Shown: positions 27,404 to 36,989, counted from the stretch's first letter. The stretch is 64,000 nucleotides of DNA from Micromonospora arborensis (GCF_003205615.1 NZ_PYBV01000017.1:79996-143995), one strand, 5' to 3'. Program-made: numbers and translations. Notes: generated from the sequence alone by a model not told the origin.

Positions 27404-28807
27404 GTGAGCCGGATCGTGATCATCGGTGGGGGGCCGGCCGGGTACGAGGCGGCGCTGGTCGCCGCCCAGCTGGACGCCGATGTCACCGTGGTGGAGGCCG
27501 ACGGCGCGGGCGGAGCGTGTGTGCTCTCCGACTGTGTGCCGTCGAAGACCTTCATCGCCAGCTCGGGGGTGGTCACCGGCTACCGGGACACCGAGGAGTT
27601 CGGGGTGCACTCGGACGGCCTGGAGGCGGTCACCGTCGACGCGCGGGCGGTGCACGAGCGGGTCAAGCGGCTGGCCCTGGCGCAGTCCGCCGACATCCAC
27701 GCCAAGCTGCTCAAGGCGGGGGTCACCTTCGTGGCCGGCACCGCCCGGCTCGGTGAGGACGCCCTCGGGCACACCCACCGGGTGGTCGTCACCCCCGCCG
27801 ACGGCGGCGAGGAATACTCGATCGCCGCGTCCACCGTGCTGGTGGCCACCGGCTCGACCCCCCGCCAGTTGCCCACCGCCGTCCCCGACGGCGAGCGCAT
27901 CCTGACCTGGCGCCAGGTGTACGACCTGCCGGAGCTGCCCGAGCACCTGATCGTGGTCGGCTCGGGTGTGACCGGGGCGGAGTTCGCCAGCGCGTACCTG
28001 GCCATGGGGGTCGAGGTCACCCTGGTCTCCAGCCGGGATCGGGTGATGCCGCACGAGGACGCCGATGCCGCGTCCGCCATCGAGCGGGTGTTCCGCAACC
28101 GGGGGATGGAGATCCTCAACAACTCCCGGGCCGACGCGGTCCGGCGTACCGCCGACGGCGTCGAGGTGGAGCTCTCCGACGGCCGCAAGGTCACCGGCTC
28201 GCACGCCTTGATCACGGTCGGTTCGATCCCGAACACCGCCAACCTGGGCCTGACCGAGTACGGCGTCGAGCTGGGCCGGGGCGGCTATGTGACCGTCGAC
28301 CGGGCCTCCCGGACCAACGTGCCCGGCATCTACGCGGCCGGCGACTGCACCGGTGTGTTGCTGCTGGCCAGCGTCGCCGCCATGCAGGGTCGGATCGCCA
28401 TGTGGCACGCCCTCGGCGAGGCGGTCCGCCCGCTGCGGTTGCGTACCGTCGCGGCGAACGTCTTCACCGACCCGGAGCTGGCCACCGTGGGTGTCTCGCA
28501 GGACGAGGTGGACGCGGGCAAGGTGCCGGCCCGGCAGGTGATGCTGCCGCTGTCCGGCAACGCCCGGGCGAAGATGGACGACCTCCCCGACGGCTTCGTG
28601 AAGCTGTTCTGCCGACCCGCCAGCGGTCAGGTGATCGGCGGCGTGGTGGTCGCCCCGAAGGCCAGCGAGCTGATCCTGCCCATCACCATGGCGGTGGAGA
28701 ACAACCTCACGGTCAACGAGCTGGCCCAGACCATCACCATCTACCCGAGCCTCTCCGGCTCGATCACCGAGGCAGCGCGCCAGCTGATGCTCCACGAACT
28801 GGAGTGA
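27404..28807 (+). CDS. lpdA: NAD(P)H-quinone dehydrogenase, LpdA type
   Basis: 467 residues from GTG 27404. FAD fingerprint IVIIGGGPAGYEAALVAAQL, CX4C redox pair CVLSDC before VPSKTF, NAD motif IVVGSGVTGAEFA, and IYAAGDCTGVLLLASVA. The C-terminal His-Glu pair of true lipoamide dehydrogenases (HPTxxE) is replaced by TIYPSLSGSITEA. This is the pattern of actinobacterial LpdA (Rv3303c type), a flavoprotein reducing quinones rather than lipoamide. It converges on and overlaps the DUF998 gene by 44 bp. Confidence 0.88.
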   Translation: MSRIVIIGGGPAGYEAALVAAQLDADVTVVEADGAGGACVLSDCVPSKTFIASSGVVTGYRDTEEFGVHSDGLEAVTVDARAVHERVKRLALAQSADIHAKLLKAGVTFVAGTARLGEDALGHTHRVVVTPADGGEEYSIAASTVLVATGSTPRQLPTAVPDGERILTWRQVYDLPELPEHLIVVGSGVTGAEFASAYLAMGVEVTLVSSRDRVMPHEDADAASAIERVFRNRGMEILNNSRADAVRRTADGVEVELSDGRKVTGSHALITVGSIPNTANLGLTEYGVELGRGGYVTVDRASRTNVPGIYAAGDCTGVLLLASVAAMQGRIAMWHALGEAVRPLRLRTVAANVFTDPELATVGVSQDEVDAGKVPARQVMLPLSGNARAKMDDLPDGFVKLFCRPASGQVIGGVVVAPKASELILPITMAVENNLTVNELAQTITIYPSLSGSITEAARQLMLHELE

Positions 28808-29414
28808 ACGCCGCTCCTCTGCCGACCGCCGAGGTCCGGGCCTGGAACACCGCCACCGTGGCCAGGACCGCGACCTCGGCGAGGATGAGGAGGCGTTCGG
28901 CCAGGCCGATGAGCACCCGGTCACCGGGGTAGGCGGACCAGACCATCGCCGCCGCCAGGGCAAGGCTGAGCAGGACGAGGGCGCGTAGCGTCCGGGCTGC
29001 GGGGGCCAGATCCGACCGGCGGGCAAGCAGCCAACCGCCGATCGGGAGCGCCAGGAAGGCGACCACCGAGGCGTACCGGTGCAGGTAGGCCGCCGTGGTC
29101 ATCGCCGTGCCCGGCTCGTTCGTCGGCACCACCGCGGCGAGTAGCAGACCGGCCGCCCAGGTGCCGAGCAGCAACTCGGCTGCTCGGGGTGGGCCGGTGC
29201 CGCGCAGCCCGTACAGCAGCGTCACGGTGGCGAGCGCGAGCACCACCATGGCGACGTCGATGACGCCGCCCCGGTCGGAGACCGCGAAGTCGCTGATGGT
29301 CAGCGCCCACGGGCTGAGGTCGTCGTTGACTTCGAGGTGGCCGATCACGGTGAGCAGCGCCGCCAGCGCGATGCCGCCGAGGGCGAACAGGCCGGTGCTC
29401 CGGGTTCCAGGCAT
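28764..29414 (-). CDS. DUF998 family membrane protein
   Basis: 216 residues with six predicted membrane helices: LFALGGIALAALLTVIGHL, VIDVAMVVLALATVTLLYGL, LLLGTWAAGLLLAAVVPT, ASVVAFLALPIGGWLLA, LRALVLLSLALAAAMVW and LAERLLILAEVAVLATVA. HxxASVVAF and DLSPWALTISDFA are typical of DUF998. Role unknown. Its 3' end overlaps lpdA on the opposite strand. Confidence 0.83.
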   Translation of the reverse strand: MPGTRSTGLFALGGIALAALLTVIGHLEVNDDLSPWALTISDFAVSDRGGVIDVAMVVLALATVTLLYGLRGTGPPRAAELLLGTWAAGLLLAAVVPTNEPGTAMTTAAYLHRYASVVAFLALPIGGWLLARRSDLAPAARTLRALVLLSLALAAAMVWSAYPGDRVLIGLAERLLILAEVAVLATVAVFQARTSAVGRGAAFTPVRGASAGALPR

Positions 29415-29564
29415 GCCTCAGCCTGTCGCCGCAGGCACCCGAGCCGGATCCGGGACCGCCACCGAAATCGTTGCGGGGGACCACCCCTAGAGGCATCCGG
29501 AGAATCGGTGTGGTCCCTCAGGTGCAGCCGTGTGTTGGCCTCGCCGACGGCGGCCCTAGCCCCA

Positions 29565-29897
29565 TCAGGCAACGTTCAGGTGGATGTTCCCGATGCGGGC
29601 GACGACGTCGAGGTGGCCCCCGAGCCCGGTGACGTAGGCACGGAGTGTTTCCAGGCTGGTGTGCTCGCCATTCTCGATCTGGCTGATCCTCGCCTGGGTC
29701 AAGCCGGCGGCCTCGGCGAGCTGGGTCTGGGTCATGCCCAGTTGTTTGCGGATCTCCGCCAGCTGCGCACCGCTGACTGACGCCAGCATCTGCTCGCGCT
29801 GCTGGGCCCGTCGGGCGACCCGATCCGGATGATCCCAGGACGGGTCGAGCTCCCGGGCTTTCGCCTTCACGTCGCGCCAGTCAGCTCCACCGGTCAT
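29565..29897 (-). CDS. XRE-family antitoxin (HigA-like)
   Basis: 110 residues from ATG 29897, which overlaps the toxin stop (ATGA). Helix-turn-helix: LAEIRKQLGMTQTQLAEAAGLTQARISQIENGEHTS (~55-90), preceded by DPDRVARRAQQREQMLASV. Toxin-first order with a 4-nt overlap is typical of HigBA modules. It is expected to neutralise the toxin and repress the operon via the palindrome at 30271-30287. Confidence 0.88.
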   Translation of the reverse strand: MTGGADWRDVKAKARELDPSWDHPDRVARRAQQREQMLASVSGAQLAEIRKQLGMTQTQLAEAAGLTQARISQIENGEHTSLETLRAYVTGLGGHLDVVARIGNIHLNVA

Positions 29898-30262
29898 CGT
29901 TGTGCGCCTTTCAGGCTGATGAGGTGCTCCTGAAACCGATCGTCCGCCAAGGGGACGGCCGTCTGGTACCAACTCTGCCACTGGCCGGACTTGTCTCCGG
30001 CGACCAGGAAGACCGCCTCTCGAAGTGGATCGAAAGCGAAGATCATGCGGACCTCCGTGGAGCCAGCGGACCCAGGTCGCAGCTCCTTCATGTGGTGGAA
30101 GGAACTGCCTTTGAGGCGGTCGACCAACGGACGCCCGAGTGCCGGTCCGTGCTCCGTGAGGAGGTCGATGGCCTCACTGATGAGGTCGGCACTGGCGGGG
30201 TCCGTCCTGCAGAGGTCGAGGAACCACTCCTCGACCTCAGGGTGAAGTTTGACGTCCCACAT
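29894..30262 (-). CDS. HigB/RelE-type (Gp49-like) toxin
   Basis: 122 residues from ATG 30262 (MWDVKLHPEVEEWFLDL). Conserved elements: GPALGRPLVDRLKGSSFHHMKELRP, STEVRMIFAFDPLREAVFLVAGDKSGQW and WYQTAVPLADDRFQEHL. The family degrades mRNA on ribosomes. Small, intact, toxin-first with the antitoxin overlapping; likely a functional plasmid-stabilisation or stress module. Confidence 0.87.
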   Translation of the reverse strand: MWDVKLHPEVEEWFLDLCRTDPASADLISEAIDLLTEHGPALGRPLVDRLKGSSFHHMKELRPGSAGSTEVRMIFAFDPLREAVFLVAGDKSGQWQSWYQTAVPLADDRFQEHLISLKGAQR

Positions 30263-30270
30263 CTCGTCAA

Positions 30271-30287
30271 TATAAGTCCAGCTTATA
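30271..30287 (-). promoter_or_regulatory. HigBA operator/promoter palindrome
   Basis: TATAAG-TCCAG-CTTATA is a perfect 6-5-6 inverted repeat 8 bp before the toxin start. It is AT-rich in very GC-rich DNA and overlaps the likely -10 region, as expected for antitoxin autorepression. Confidence 0.6.
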
Positions 30288-30307
30288 CCCGAAGGGCGGG
30301 CTGACAC

Positions 30308-30940
30308 TCAGTCGAGGGGGACGTCGACTGCGGCGGCGGCTCGGGCGTGGCGGGCGCTGACCAGCGTCATCGCCCAGCCCGCCGCGGCGAACCCGGCTGC
30401 GGCGGCGGTGGCGATGATGGCCAGCCGCCAAGCTGACTCGGTCAGCGCGGTGCCGCCCAGGTGCCCGACGAGCGCGCCGTAGGTGGCCCAGCCCAGCGCG
30501 GCGATGGCCTCGTAGACCACGAACAGTCGGTACGGGTAGCGGCTGCGGCCGGCCGAGAAGCAGGCCGCCATCCGCCCGCCGGGCACGAACCGGCAGAGCA
30601 GGATGACCAGCGGCCCGGGTTGTCGCAGCCCCTGGGTGACCCGATTGGCGACCCGACGGGCCCGGCTCAGTTCGGCGGCGTGCCGGGGTGGCCGCCGGTC
30701 CGGTGCGACGCGTCCGAGCAGGTAGCAAGCCAGGTCGCCGGCGAATACGCCGAGCGCGCCGACGGCGATGGTGACCGGCAGGCTGAGCCCGCCGTAGACG
30801 GTGAGCGCACCACTGGTGATCATGACGATCTGGGTGGGGATCACCGGGACGAAGGCGTCCGCGATCAGCAGGGCGAGCAGCAGCAGGTACGCCCACGTCG
30901 GCGATGCGACGTCAGTCAGTAGTTCGGGCACGCCTGCCAC
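30308..30940 (-). CDS. DedA/VTT-domain membrane protein
   Basis: 210 residues. DedA signatures: FVPVIPTQIVMITSGAL, GALGVFAGDLACYLLGR, LLCRFVPGGRMAACFSAGRSRYPYRLF and GWATYGALVGHLGG, with four to five membrane helices and amphipathic re-entrant loops. The superfamily includes lipid scramblases and undecaprenyl-phosphate flippases. Divergent from the Thr leader. Confidence 0.88.
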   Translation of the reverse strand: MAGVPELLTDVASPTWAYLLLLALLIADAFVPVIPTQIVMITSGALTVYGGLSLPVTIAVGALGVFAGDLACYLLGRVAPDRRPPRHAAELSRARRVANRVTQGLRQPGPLVILLCRFVPGGRMAACFSAGRSRYPYRLFVVYEAIAALGWATYGALVGHLGGTALTESAWRLAIIATAAAAGFAAAGWAMTLVSARHARAAAAVDVPLD

Positions 30941-31288
30941 CTCGCCGGATGCGGCCGATTGGGTGTCTTGAGCCTGACTGCGTGTCCGGCGTCACCGTGG
31001 ACAGCCCCGGCCCGTCGTGACGGTCGACACGACCCGGCCACCCAGGTACAACGAGGCGAACCGATCTCGGGTGACGGGGTGCGGTGGCCCTCCCACCCGT
31101 CCGGTGCGGTCGGCAAATCGGTGTACGTCGGCGTACCGTTGTCGGCGCGGCCCAGGCCCGTCGGGTCCCCCGTTCCTGACGATTCGGGCCGCCTGGGCCG
31201 CCGGCGGGTCCCGCGCCGGCGGCCCGCCCCTTCCTTCGCCGCCGCAAATCCAGGTGCCTCCCCGATTGTCGGTGGGTACGGTCGCGGT
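30941..31288. other. gap between dedA and the Thr leader
   Basis: No gene supported. It holds the divergent promoters and one strong hairpin: GGGCCGCCGGCG (31195-31206) pairs perfectly with 31214-31225 over a 7-nt loop. It lies ~60 bp before the leader ATG. Confidence 0.5.
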
Positions 31289-31345
31289 ATGCGCAGAGCC
31301 GTAGTGCTGACGACGACGCCGGGTATCCCCGGCGCGCTGCTCTGA
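31289..31345 (+). CDS. 18-residue leader peptide with three consecutive Thr codons
   Basis: ATG at 31289, stop TGA at 31343. The peptide is MRRAVVLTTTPGIPGALL; its Thr8-10 are ACG ACG ACG (31310-31318). A hairpin begins at the last Thr codon (31318-31333), and a second, stronger hairpin follows the stop (31364-31392). Downstream lies a ThrRS paralogue. This is the layout of ribosome-mediated transcription attenuation: scarce Thr-tRNA would stall the ribosome on the Thr codons and change which hairpin forms. No clear ribosome site precedes the ATG, so it may be leaderless. Functional assignment is inferred. Confidence 0.65.
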   Translation: MRRAVVLTTTPGIPGALL

Positions 31346-31392
31346 CGTAACCACCGTCGACCAGGCCCCGGGGCGATCCGCCCCGGAGGGCC
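31318..31392 (+). promoter_or_regulatory. putative Thr attenuator hairpins
   Basis: Hairpin 1: GCCGGG/CCCGGC with a TATC loop (31318-31333), overlapping the leader codons after Thr10. Hairpin 2: CCGGGGCG-ATC-CGCCCCGG (31368-31386), extended by GGCC/GGCC (31364-31367 with 31389-31392), giving 12 pairs. No U-run follows, as is common in GC-rich actinobacteria. Competition between the two is inferred, not modelled. Confidence 0.5.
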
Positions 31393-31448
31393 GCGCGCCG
31401 AACGGAGCCCAGGTCGCCTCCGGGTCGTACCCGATCCAGGAGCCCGAC

Positions 31449-32666
31449 ATGATCGACCACCGTAGGCTCGGCCGCGAGCTGGACCTCTTCGTCTCCGATC
31501 CGCTCGCCGGTGCCGGCCTGCCGATCTGGCTGCCGGCCGGCGCCGCCGCCCGGCACGCCGTCGAGGAGTACGTCTGGGAGTTGGAGCGCCGCTCCGGCCA
31601 CCAGCACGTCTACTCGCCGCCGCTGGGCAAACGCGAACTCTTCGAACTCTCCGGGCACCTCGGCTACTTCGCCGACGACATGTTTCCGCCGATGCGACTG
31701 AGCGCGGACGACGAGTTCGTGCTCCGGCCCGCGCTCTGCCCGCACCACGCGCTGGTCTTCCGCGCCCGGGGTCGCTCCTACCGGGAGTTGCCGCTGCGGG
31801 TCGCGGAGCTTGGTGGGATGTACCGCTCGGAGCGCTCCGGGGTGCTCGGTGGGCTGTCCCGGGTACGCGCCATCTCGCTCAACGACGCGCACACCTTCTG
31901 TGCCCCCGAGCAGGTGGGTGAGGAGGTGGCCCGGATCCTCCGGCTGATCCGCGCCGCGCACGCGGCGCTCGGCGTCCGCCCGGCCGGCTTCCGGCTGTCG
32001 CTGCGTGGGCCGGGCGAGAAGTACGTCGGCGACGACGCGCAGTGGGCCCGTGCCGAGGATCTGCTCCGGGGCGCGCTGGCCGGGGTGTCGTACGTCGAGG
32101 CTCCGGGGGAGGCCGCCTTCTACGGTCCGAAGATCGACATTCAGATCGTCGACGCCGCCGGCCGGGAGTCGACCCTCTCCACCATCCAGTTGGACTTCGA
32201 CAAGCCGGAGCGGTTCGACCTGTCGTACACCGACTCGGACGGCAGCCGGCGTCGACCGGTCATGGTGCACCGCAGCCTGGTCGGCAGCATGGAGCGGCTG
32301 TTCGCGTACCTGATCGAGGTGCACGAGGGCGCCTTCCCGGCCTGGTACGCGCCGGTCCAACTGGTGCTGCTGCCGGTCGACGATGCCCAGGCCGACGTGG
32401 CGGCCGACCTGGCCCGGCGGGCCGTCGACGCCGGCCTGCGGGTCGAGGTCGACGTCACCGGCTCGCTGGGCGCCCGGATCCGGGACGCGGCCCGCCGCCG
32501 CGTCCCGTACCTCGGGGTGTTGGGTCCACGCGAGGCGGCCGACGGGCGTCTCGCGCTGCGCCTGCGCGGCGGCCGGGCCCTGGAACCGATGCCCGCAGAC
32601 GCCGCGCTCGCCTTGATCAGCGGGCAGGTCGCCGCCCGCGCGGCCGACCTGCTCCCGGCGGACTGA
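31449..32666 (+). CDS. threonyl-tRNA synthetase paralogue, catalytic core plus anticodon domain
   Basis: 405 residues from ATG 31449 (AGGAG six bases upstream), versus ~640-690 for housekeeping ThrRS. The N-terminal TGS and editing domains are absent. The catalytic core is complete: zinc ligands Cys97, His148 and His274 have spacings of 51 and 126, identical to Cys334/His385/His511 of E. coli ThrRS. Motif 2 is YRSERSGVLGGLSRVRAI and motif 3 is HRSLVGSMERLFAYLIE. The anticodon-binding domain is at ~295-400. It should charge tRNA-Thr but not edit Ser-tRNA. Possible roles: stress or drug-resistant second ThrRS, or aminoacylation for another purpose. Confidence 0.85.
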   Translation: MIDHRRLGRELDLFVSDPLAGAGLPIWLPAGAAARHAVEEYVWELERRSGHQHVYSPPLGKRELFELSGHLGYFADDMFPPMRLSADDEFVLRPALCPHHALVFRARGRSYRELPLRVAELGGMYRSERSGVLGGLSRVRAISLNDAHTFCAPEQVGEEVARILRLIRAAHAALGVRPAGFRLSLRGPGEKYVGDDAQWARAEDLLRGALAGVSYVEAPGEAAFYGPKIDIQIVDAAGRESTLSTIQLDFDKPERFDLSYTDSDGSRRRPVMVHRSLVGSMERLFAYLIEVHEGAFPAWYAPVQLVLLPVDDAQADVAADLARRAVDAGLRVEVDVTGSLGARIRDAARRRVPYLGVLGPREAADGRLALRLRGGRALEPMPADAALALISGQVAARAADLLPAD

Positions 32667-32669
32667 CCC

Positions 32670-32690
32670 ACCCGCCGATCCGGGGCGGGT
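32670..32690. terminator. bidirectional hairpin terminator
   Basis: ACCCGCC (32670-32676) pairs with GGCGGGT (32684-32690), loop 7, just after the ThrRS-like stop and before the convergent ABC gene end. No T-run. Confidence 0.5.
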
Positions 32691-32724
32691 CGCCGTCGAT
32701 CGCGTCGCGCGCACGGCGACCTAG

Positions 32725-34767
32725 CTAGACCGCCGCCGGTTGGCCGACCGGCTCCTTGTCGACGACGGCACCGGTGAACTGGGAGCGGTAGAGCCGGTGG
32801 TACGCGCCGTGGGCGGCGAGCAACTGCTCGTGGGTGCCCTGCTCGACGATCCGGCCGTTCTCCATCATCAGGATCAGGTCGGCGTCGCGGATGGTGGAGA
32901 GCCGGTGCGCGATGACGAAGCTGGTCCGGTCCGAGCGCAGCGCGGCCATCGCCCGTTGGAGCAGCACCTCGGTACGGGTGTCCACCGAGCTGGTCGCCTC
33001 GTCGAGGATCAGCAGCGACGGCTCGGCGAGGAACGCCCGGGCGATGGTGATGAGCTGCTTCTCGCCGGCGCTGACGTTGCTGCCCTCCTCGTCGATGACC
33101 GTGTCGTAGCCGTCGGGCAGGCTGTGCACGAACCGGTCCACGAAGGTGGCCTGGGCCGCGGCGAGGATTTCCTCCTCGGTCGCGTCCGGCCGCCCGTAGG
33201 CGATGTTGTCCCGGATGGTGCCGCCGAAGAGCCAGGTGTCCTGCAGCACCATGCCGACCCGGCCGCGCAGGTCGTCGCGGCGCATCGTCGTGATGTCCAC
33301 CCCGTCGAGCGTGATCCGGCCGGCGTCCAGTTCGTAGAACCGCATGACCAGGTTGACCAGGGTGGTCTTGCCGGCGCCGGTCGGGCCGACGATGGCCACC
33401 GTGTGACCCGGCTCGGCGACCAGCGACAGGTCGTCGATCAGCGGCTTGTCCGGCTCGTAGCGGAACGAGACGTGTTCGAACTCGACCCGACCGTGCGGGT
33501 CGGTGACCCGGGCCGGCTCTACCGGGTCGGGGGTCTGCTCATCGGCGTCGAGCACCGCGAAGACCCGCTCGGCCGAGGCAACCCCGGACTGCAGCAGGTT
33601 GGCCATCGAGGCGAGTTGGGTGAGCGGCTGGGTGAACTGTCGGGAGTACTGGATGAACGCCTGCACGTCGCCGAGGCTCATCGCGCCGGAGGCGACCCGC
33701 AGCCCGCCGACCACGGCGATCGCCACGTAGCTCAGGTTTCCGATGAACATCATCGACGGCATGATGATCCCGGAGATGAACTGGGCCCCGAAGCTGGCCC
33801 GGAACAGCTCGTCGTTCTTCGCCGCGAACGCGGCCTCCACCTCGCGTTGCCGGCCGAAGACCTTCACCAGCTCATGACCGGTGTACGCCTCCTCGATCTG
33901 GCCGTTCAACTCGCCGGTGTGCTTCCACTGCGCGATGAACTGCTTCTGTGAACGCTTGGCGATGCGTTGGGTGACCAGCACCGACAGCGGCACCGCGACC
34001 AGGGCGACGAGGGCCAGCAGCGGCGAGATCCAGAACATCACGGCCAGCACGCCGACGACGGTCAGCAGCGAGGTGAGTAGCTGGCTGAGGGTCTGTTGGA
34101 GGCTGGTGGCGATGTTGTCGATGTCGTTGGTGACCCGGCTGAGCAGCTCACCGCGGGGCTGCCGGTCGAAGTAGGGCAGCGGCAGCCGGTTGAGCTTCTC
34201 CTCCACCTCGGCGCGCAGCCGTTGCACGGTGCGCTGGACCACCCCGTTGAGCAGCCAGCCCTGCCACCAGGACAGCACGCTCGCGGCCAGGTAGAGCCCG
34301 AGCGCCAGCAGCAGCACCCGACCCAGGGCGCCGAAGTCGATGCCCACCCCGGGCATCACGTCCATCCGGGCGAGCATGTCGGCGAAGCTGTTGTTGCCGC
34401 TGGCCCGGGCCGCGGCGACGGCCTGCTCGGCGGTGGTGCCGGCGGGTAGGTCCCGGCCGATCACCCCAGTGAAGATCAGGTCGGTGGCATGGCCGAGGAG
34501 CTTCGGCCCGGCCACGCTGAACCCGACGCTGACCACGGCCAGAGTGATGATCGCGCCCAGGTGCAGCCGGTGCGGGCGCAGCCGGCCGAGCAACCGTCGG
34601 GCGGACGGCCCGAAGTTCATCGACTTCTCGGCGGGCATCCCGGCGCTCATCCACCCCGGGCCGCCGCGCTGACCGCCGGGCGGCAGCCGCTTCGGCGTCG
34701 CCGCGCCGCCGCCGGCCGGCTTCTGACTGGGTACGGCCGCGGTGCGCGGCTCGTCGCGCTCGCTCAT
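32725..34767 (-). CDS. ABC exporter half-transporter B (membrane domain fused to ATPase)
   Basis: 680 residues. A ~60-residue Pro/Gly-rich N-terminus is followed by six membrane helices (~75-380), then the ATPase: Walker [11 protein letters not shown], signature NVSAGEKQL (degenerate SGG to SAG), Walker [13 protein letters not shown] and H-loop IAHRLST. Its ATG overlaps the stop of the partner gene. Heterodimeric exporters of this type move drugs or lipids out of the cell. Third gene of marR-ABC-ABC. Confidence 0.9.
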   Translation of the reverse strand: MSERDEPRTAAVPSQKPAGGGAATPKRLPPGGQRGGPGWMSAGMPAEKSMNFGPSARRLLGRLRPHRLHLGAIITLAVVSVGFSVAGPKLLGHATDLIFTGVIGRDLPAGTTAEQAVAAARASGNNSFADMLARMDVMPGVGIDFGALGRVLLLALGLYLAASVLSWWQGWLLNGVVQRTVQRLRAEVEEKLNRLPLPYFDRQPRGELLSRVTNDIDNIATSLQQTLSQLLTSLLTVVGVLAVMFWISPLLALVALVAVPLSVLVTQRIAKRSQKQFIAQWKHTGELNGQIEEAYTGHELVKVFGRQREVEAAFAAKNDELFRASFGAQFISGIIMPSMMFIGNLSYVAIAVVGGLRVASGAMSLGDVQAFIQYSRQFTQPLTQLASMANLLQSGVASAERVFAVLDADEQTPDPVEPARVTDPHGRVEFEHVSFRYEPDKPLIDDLSLVAEPGHTVAIVGPTGAGKTTLVNLVMRFYELDAGRITLDGVDITTMRRDDLRGRVGMVLQDTWLFGGTIRDNIAYGRPDATEEEILAAAQATFVDRFVHSLPDGYDTVIDEEGSNVSAGEKQLITIARAFLAEPSLLILDEATSSVDTRTEVLLQRAMAALRSDRTSFVIAHRLSTIRDADLILMMENGRIVEQGTHEQLLAAHGAYHRLYRSQFTGAVVDKEPVGQPAAV

Positions 34768-36497
34768 GCCGCCACCTCCGCCGTCTGCTGGGACGCCACG
34801 ATCTCGGCGTACGTCGGGCAGGTCTCCAACAATTCCGCGTGTCGTCCCACTCCGACGACCCCTCCGTCCTCAAGAACGATGATCTGGTCGGCGTCGATGA
34901 TCGTGGAAACCCGCTGGGCCACGATCACCACCGCGGACTGCGCGGTGATCGGCCGCAGGGCGGCTCTGAGTCGCGCGTCGGTGCCAAGGTCGAGCGCGGA
35001 GAACGAGTCGTCGAAGAGGTAGATCTCCGGTTGCCGGACCAGGGCCCGGGCGATGGCCAGACGCTGTCGCTGCCCACCGGAGACGGTGGTGCCGCCCTGC
35101 GCGATCGGCGCGTCCAGCCCGCCGGGCATCTGGGCCACGAAGTCCCGGGCCTGGGCGATCTCCAACGCCGTCCACAGCTCCTCGTCGGTGGCGTCCGGGT
35201 TGCCGTAGCGCAGGTTGCTGGCAACCGTTCCGGTGAACAGGTACGGCCGCTGCGGCACCAGGCCGATCCGCCGCCACAACTCGTCCGGCGCCAACTCCCG
35301 TACGTCCACCCCGTCGACCAGCACCGCGCCGGCGGTGACGTCGACCAGACGGGGGATCAGCGACAGCAGGGTCGTCTTACCGGCACCGGTGCTGCCGATG
35401 ATCGCCGTGGTGGTGCCCGGGGTGGCCCGGAAGGAGATGTCCCGCAGCACCGGTTCGACCGCACCCGGGAATTGGAAACGCACCCCGCGTAGCTCCAACT
35501 CGGCCCGGGTGGACAGCTCGCTGACCGGCTCGGCGGCGGGAACCACCGAGGAGTCGGTGTCCAGTACTTCCACGATCCGCTCGGCGCAGACCGCGGCCCG
35601 GGGCACCATCATCAGCATGAAGGTGGCCATCATCACCGCCATCAGGATCTGCATCAGGTACTGCAGGAAGGCGGTGAGCGCGCCGATCTGGATCGCGTCG
35701 GAGTCCACCCGGTGCGCGCCGAACCAGAGCACCGCCACGCTGGAGACGTTCAGCACCAGCATGACCACTGGGAAGATCATCGCCAGCAGACGGCCGGTAC
35801 GCATACCGGTGGCTGCCAATTCGGCGTTGGCGACGGCGAAACGATCCGTCTCGTACGGCTCGCGGACGAAGGCGCGGACCACCCGGATGCCGGTGATCTG
35901 TTCACGCAGCACCCGGTTGACCGTGTCGATCCGGGTCTGCATCAGCCGGAAACCCGGCACCATCCGACGGATGATCGCGCCGAGGGCGACGGCCAGCACC
36001 GGCACGCTGACCAGCATCAGCCAGGAGAGCCCGACGTCCTCGCGGAGCGCCATCACCACGCCGCCCACGCACATGATCGGTGCGGCGACCATCATGGTGC
36101 AGCTCATCAGGACGAGCATCTGCACCTGTTGCACGTCGTTGGTGTTGCGGGTGATCAGCGACGGTGCGCCGAACCGGGCGACCTCGCGGGCGGAGAAACG
36201 GTTGACGTGCCCGAACAACGTGGCCCGGACATCCCGGCCGAAGCCCATCGCGATCCGGGCGCCCAGGTAGACCGCCACGATCGAACAGGCGATCTGGATC
36301 AGGCTGACCAGCAGCATCCACCCGCCGGTGTGCACGATGTAGGCGGTGTCGCCTCGCGCAACGCCCTTGTCGATGATGTCGGCGTTGAGGCTGGGCAGGT
36401 AGAGCGAGGCCATGGTGCCCACGAACTGGAGCAGCACCACGGCCAGCAACGGTCGTTGGTAGGAGCGCAATTGGTTGCGCAGGAGTCGGATCAGCAC
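34764..36497 (-). CDS. ABC exporter half-transporter A
   Basis: 577 residues from GTG 36497. Six membrane helices (~15-310), then the ATPase with Walker [11 protein letters not shown], signature TVSGGQRQR and Walker [13 protein letters not shown]. The residue after Walker B is Asp in DDSFSALD rather than the usual Glu, and the H-loop reads IVAQRVST with Gln for His. These are marks of the degenerate nucleotide site in heterodimeric exporters. It overlaps the marR stop by 7 bp and the partner gene by 4 bp. Confidence 0.9.
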   Translation of the reverse strand: MLIRLLRNQLRSYQRPLLAVVLLQFVGTMASLYLPSLNADIIDKGVARGDTAYIVHTGGWMLLVSLIQIACSIVAVYLGARIAMGFGRDVRATLFGHVNRFSAREVARFGAPSLITRNTNDVQQVQMLVLMSCTMMVAAPIMCVGGVVMALREDVGLSWLMLVSVPVLAVALGAIIRRMVPGFRLMQTRIDTVNRVLREQITGIRVVRAFVREPYETDRFAVANAELAATGMRTGRLLAMIFPVVMLVLNVSSVAVLWFGAHRVDSDAIQIGALTAFLQYLMQILMAVMMATFMLMMVPRAAVCAERIVEVLDTDSSVVPAAEPVSELSTRAELELRGVRFQFPGAVEPVLRDISFRATPGTTTAIIGSTGAGKTTLLSLIPRLVDVTAGAVLVDGVDVRELAPDELWRRIGLVPQRPYLFTGTVASNLRYGNPDATDEELWTALEIAQARDFVAQMPGGLDAPIAQGGTTVSGGQRQRLAIARALVRQPEIYLFDDSFSALDLGTDARLRAALRPITAQSAVVIVAQRVSTIIDADQIIVLEDGGVVGVGRHAELLETCPTYAEIVASQQTAEVAA

Positions 36498-36973
36498 GCC
36501 GGATCCTTCGGTTCGGTTGGGCGTCCGGTCATCCGCGGGTCGTCCCCGCTGCCGATGACCTCGAGCAGGAACTCCCTGATCACCTGTGCCTTCACCGGGT
36601 CGGCATCGACCGAGGTGAGTGGGCGTCCGGAGTGCATCAGTGCGTTGAGCGCGGCCACCCGCTCCCGCCCGGCGGCGGTGAGGACGAGTCGTACGCTGCG
36701 TCGGTCGCTGTCGTCGCGCTGCCGCTCGACGAGCCCGTCGCGGGCCAGCGTGTCAACGATGCCGGTCAGGGTCGCCGGGCGGACGAAGCCCTTCTCGGCG
36801 ACCTCCCGATGGGGCAGCTCGCCGTGTTGGGCGAGCGTCATCAGGGTGACCATGCCGGCCTGGGTGAGGCCGTGCTCCTCGGCGAGGTAGCGATTCCACC
36901 GCTGCCCGACGAGGTGCCCGGCCACCACCAGCAGCCGGCCGAGCGGCACATCCTGGAGGGTGACGAGTTCCAC
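36491..36973 (-). CDS. MarR-family regulator
   Basis: 160 residues from GTG 36973 (VELVTLQDVPLGRLLVVAGH). Winged helix: LTQAGMVTLMTLAQHGELPHREVAEKGFVRPATLTGIVDTLARDGLVERQRDDSDRRSVRLVLT. First gene of the operon with the two exporter halves, so it probably controls their expression in response to an exported compound. A perfect palindrome lies 17 bp upstream (36990-37004). The upstream Shine-Dalgarno is weak, so a nearby alternative start is possible. Confidence 0.88.
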   Translation of the reverse strand: MELVTLQDVPLGRLLVVAGHLVGQRWNRYLAEEHGLTQAGMVTLMTLAQHGELPHREVAEKGFVRPATLTGIVDTLARDGLVERQRDDSDRRSVRLVLTAAGRERVAALNALMHSGRPLTSVDADPVKAQVIREFLLEVIGSGDDPRMTGRPTEPKDPAC

Positions 36974-36989
36974 GAGAGGTAGGTTAGCT

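Noticed and set aside
27122..29026. 634-codon minus-strand frame opposite lpdA
   Set aside because: Shadow frame crossing two real genes on both strands.
31289..31448. T-box riboswitch before the ThrRS paralogue
   Set aside because: No T-box consensus or specifier/antiterminator layout seen; the Thr-rich leader ORF explains the region better.
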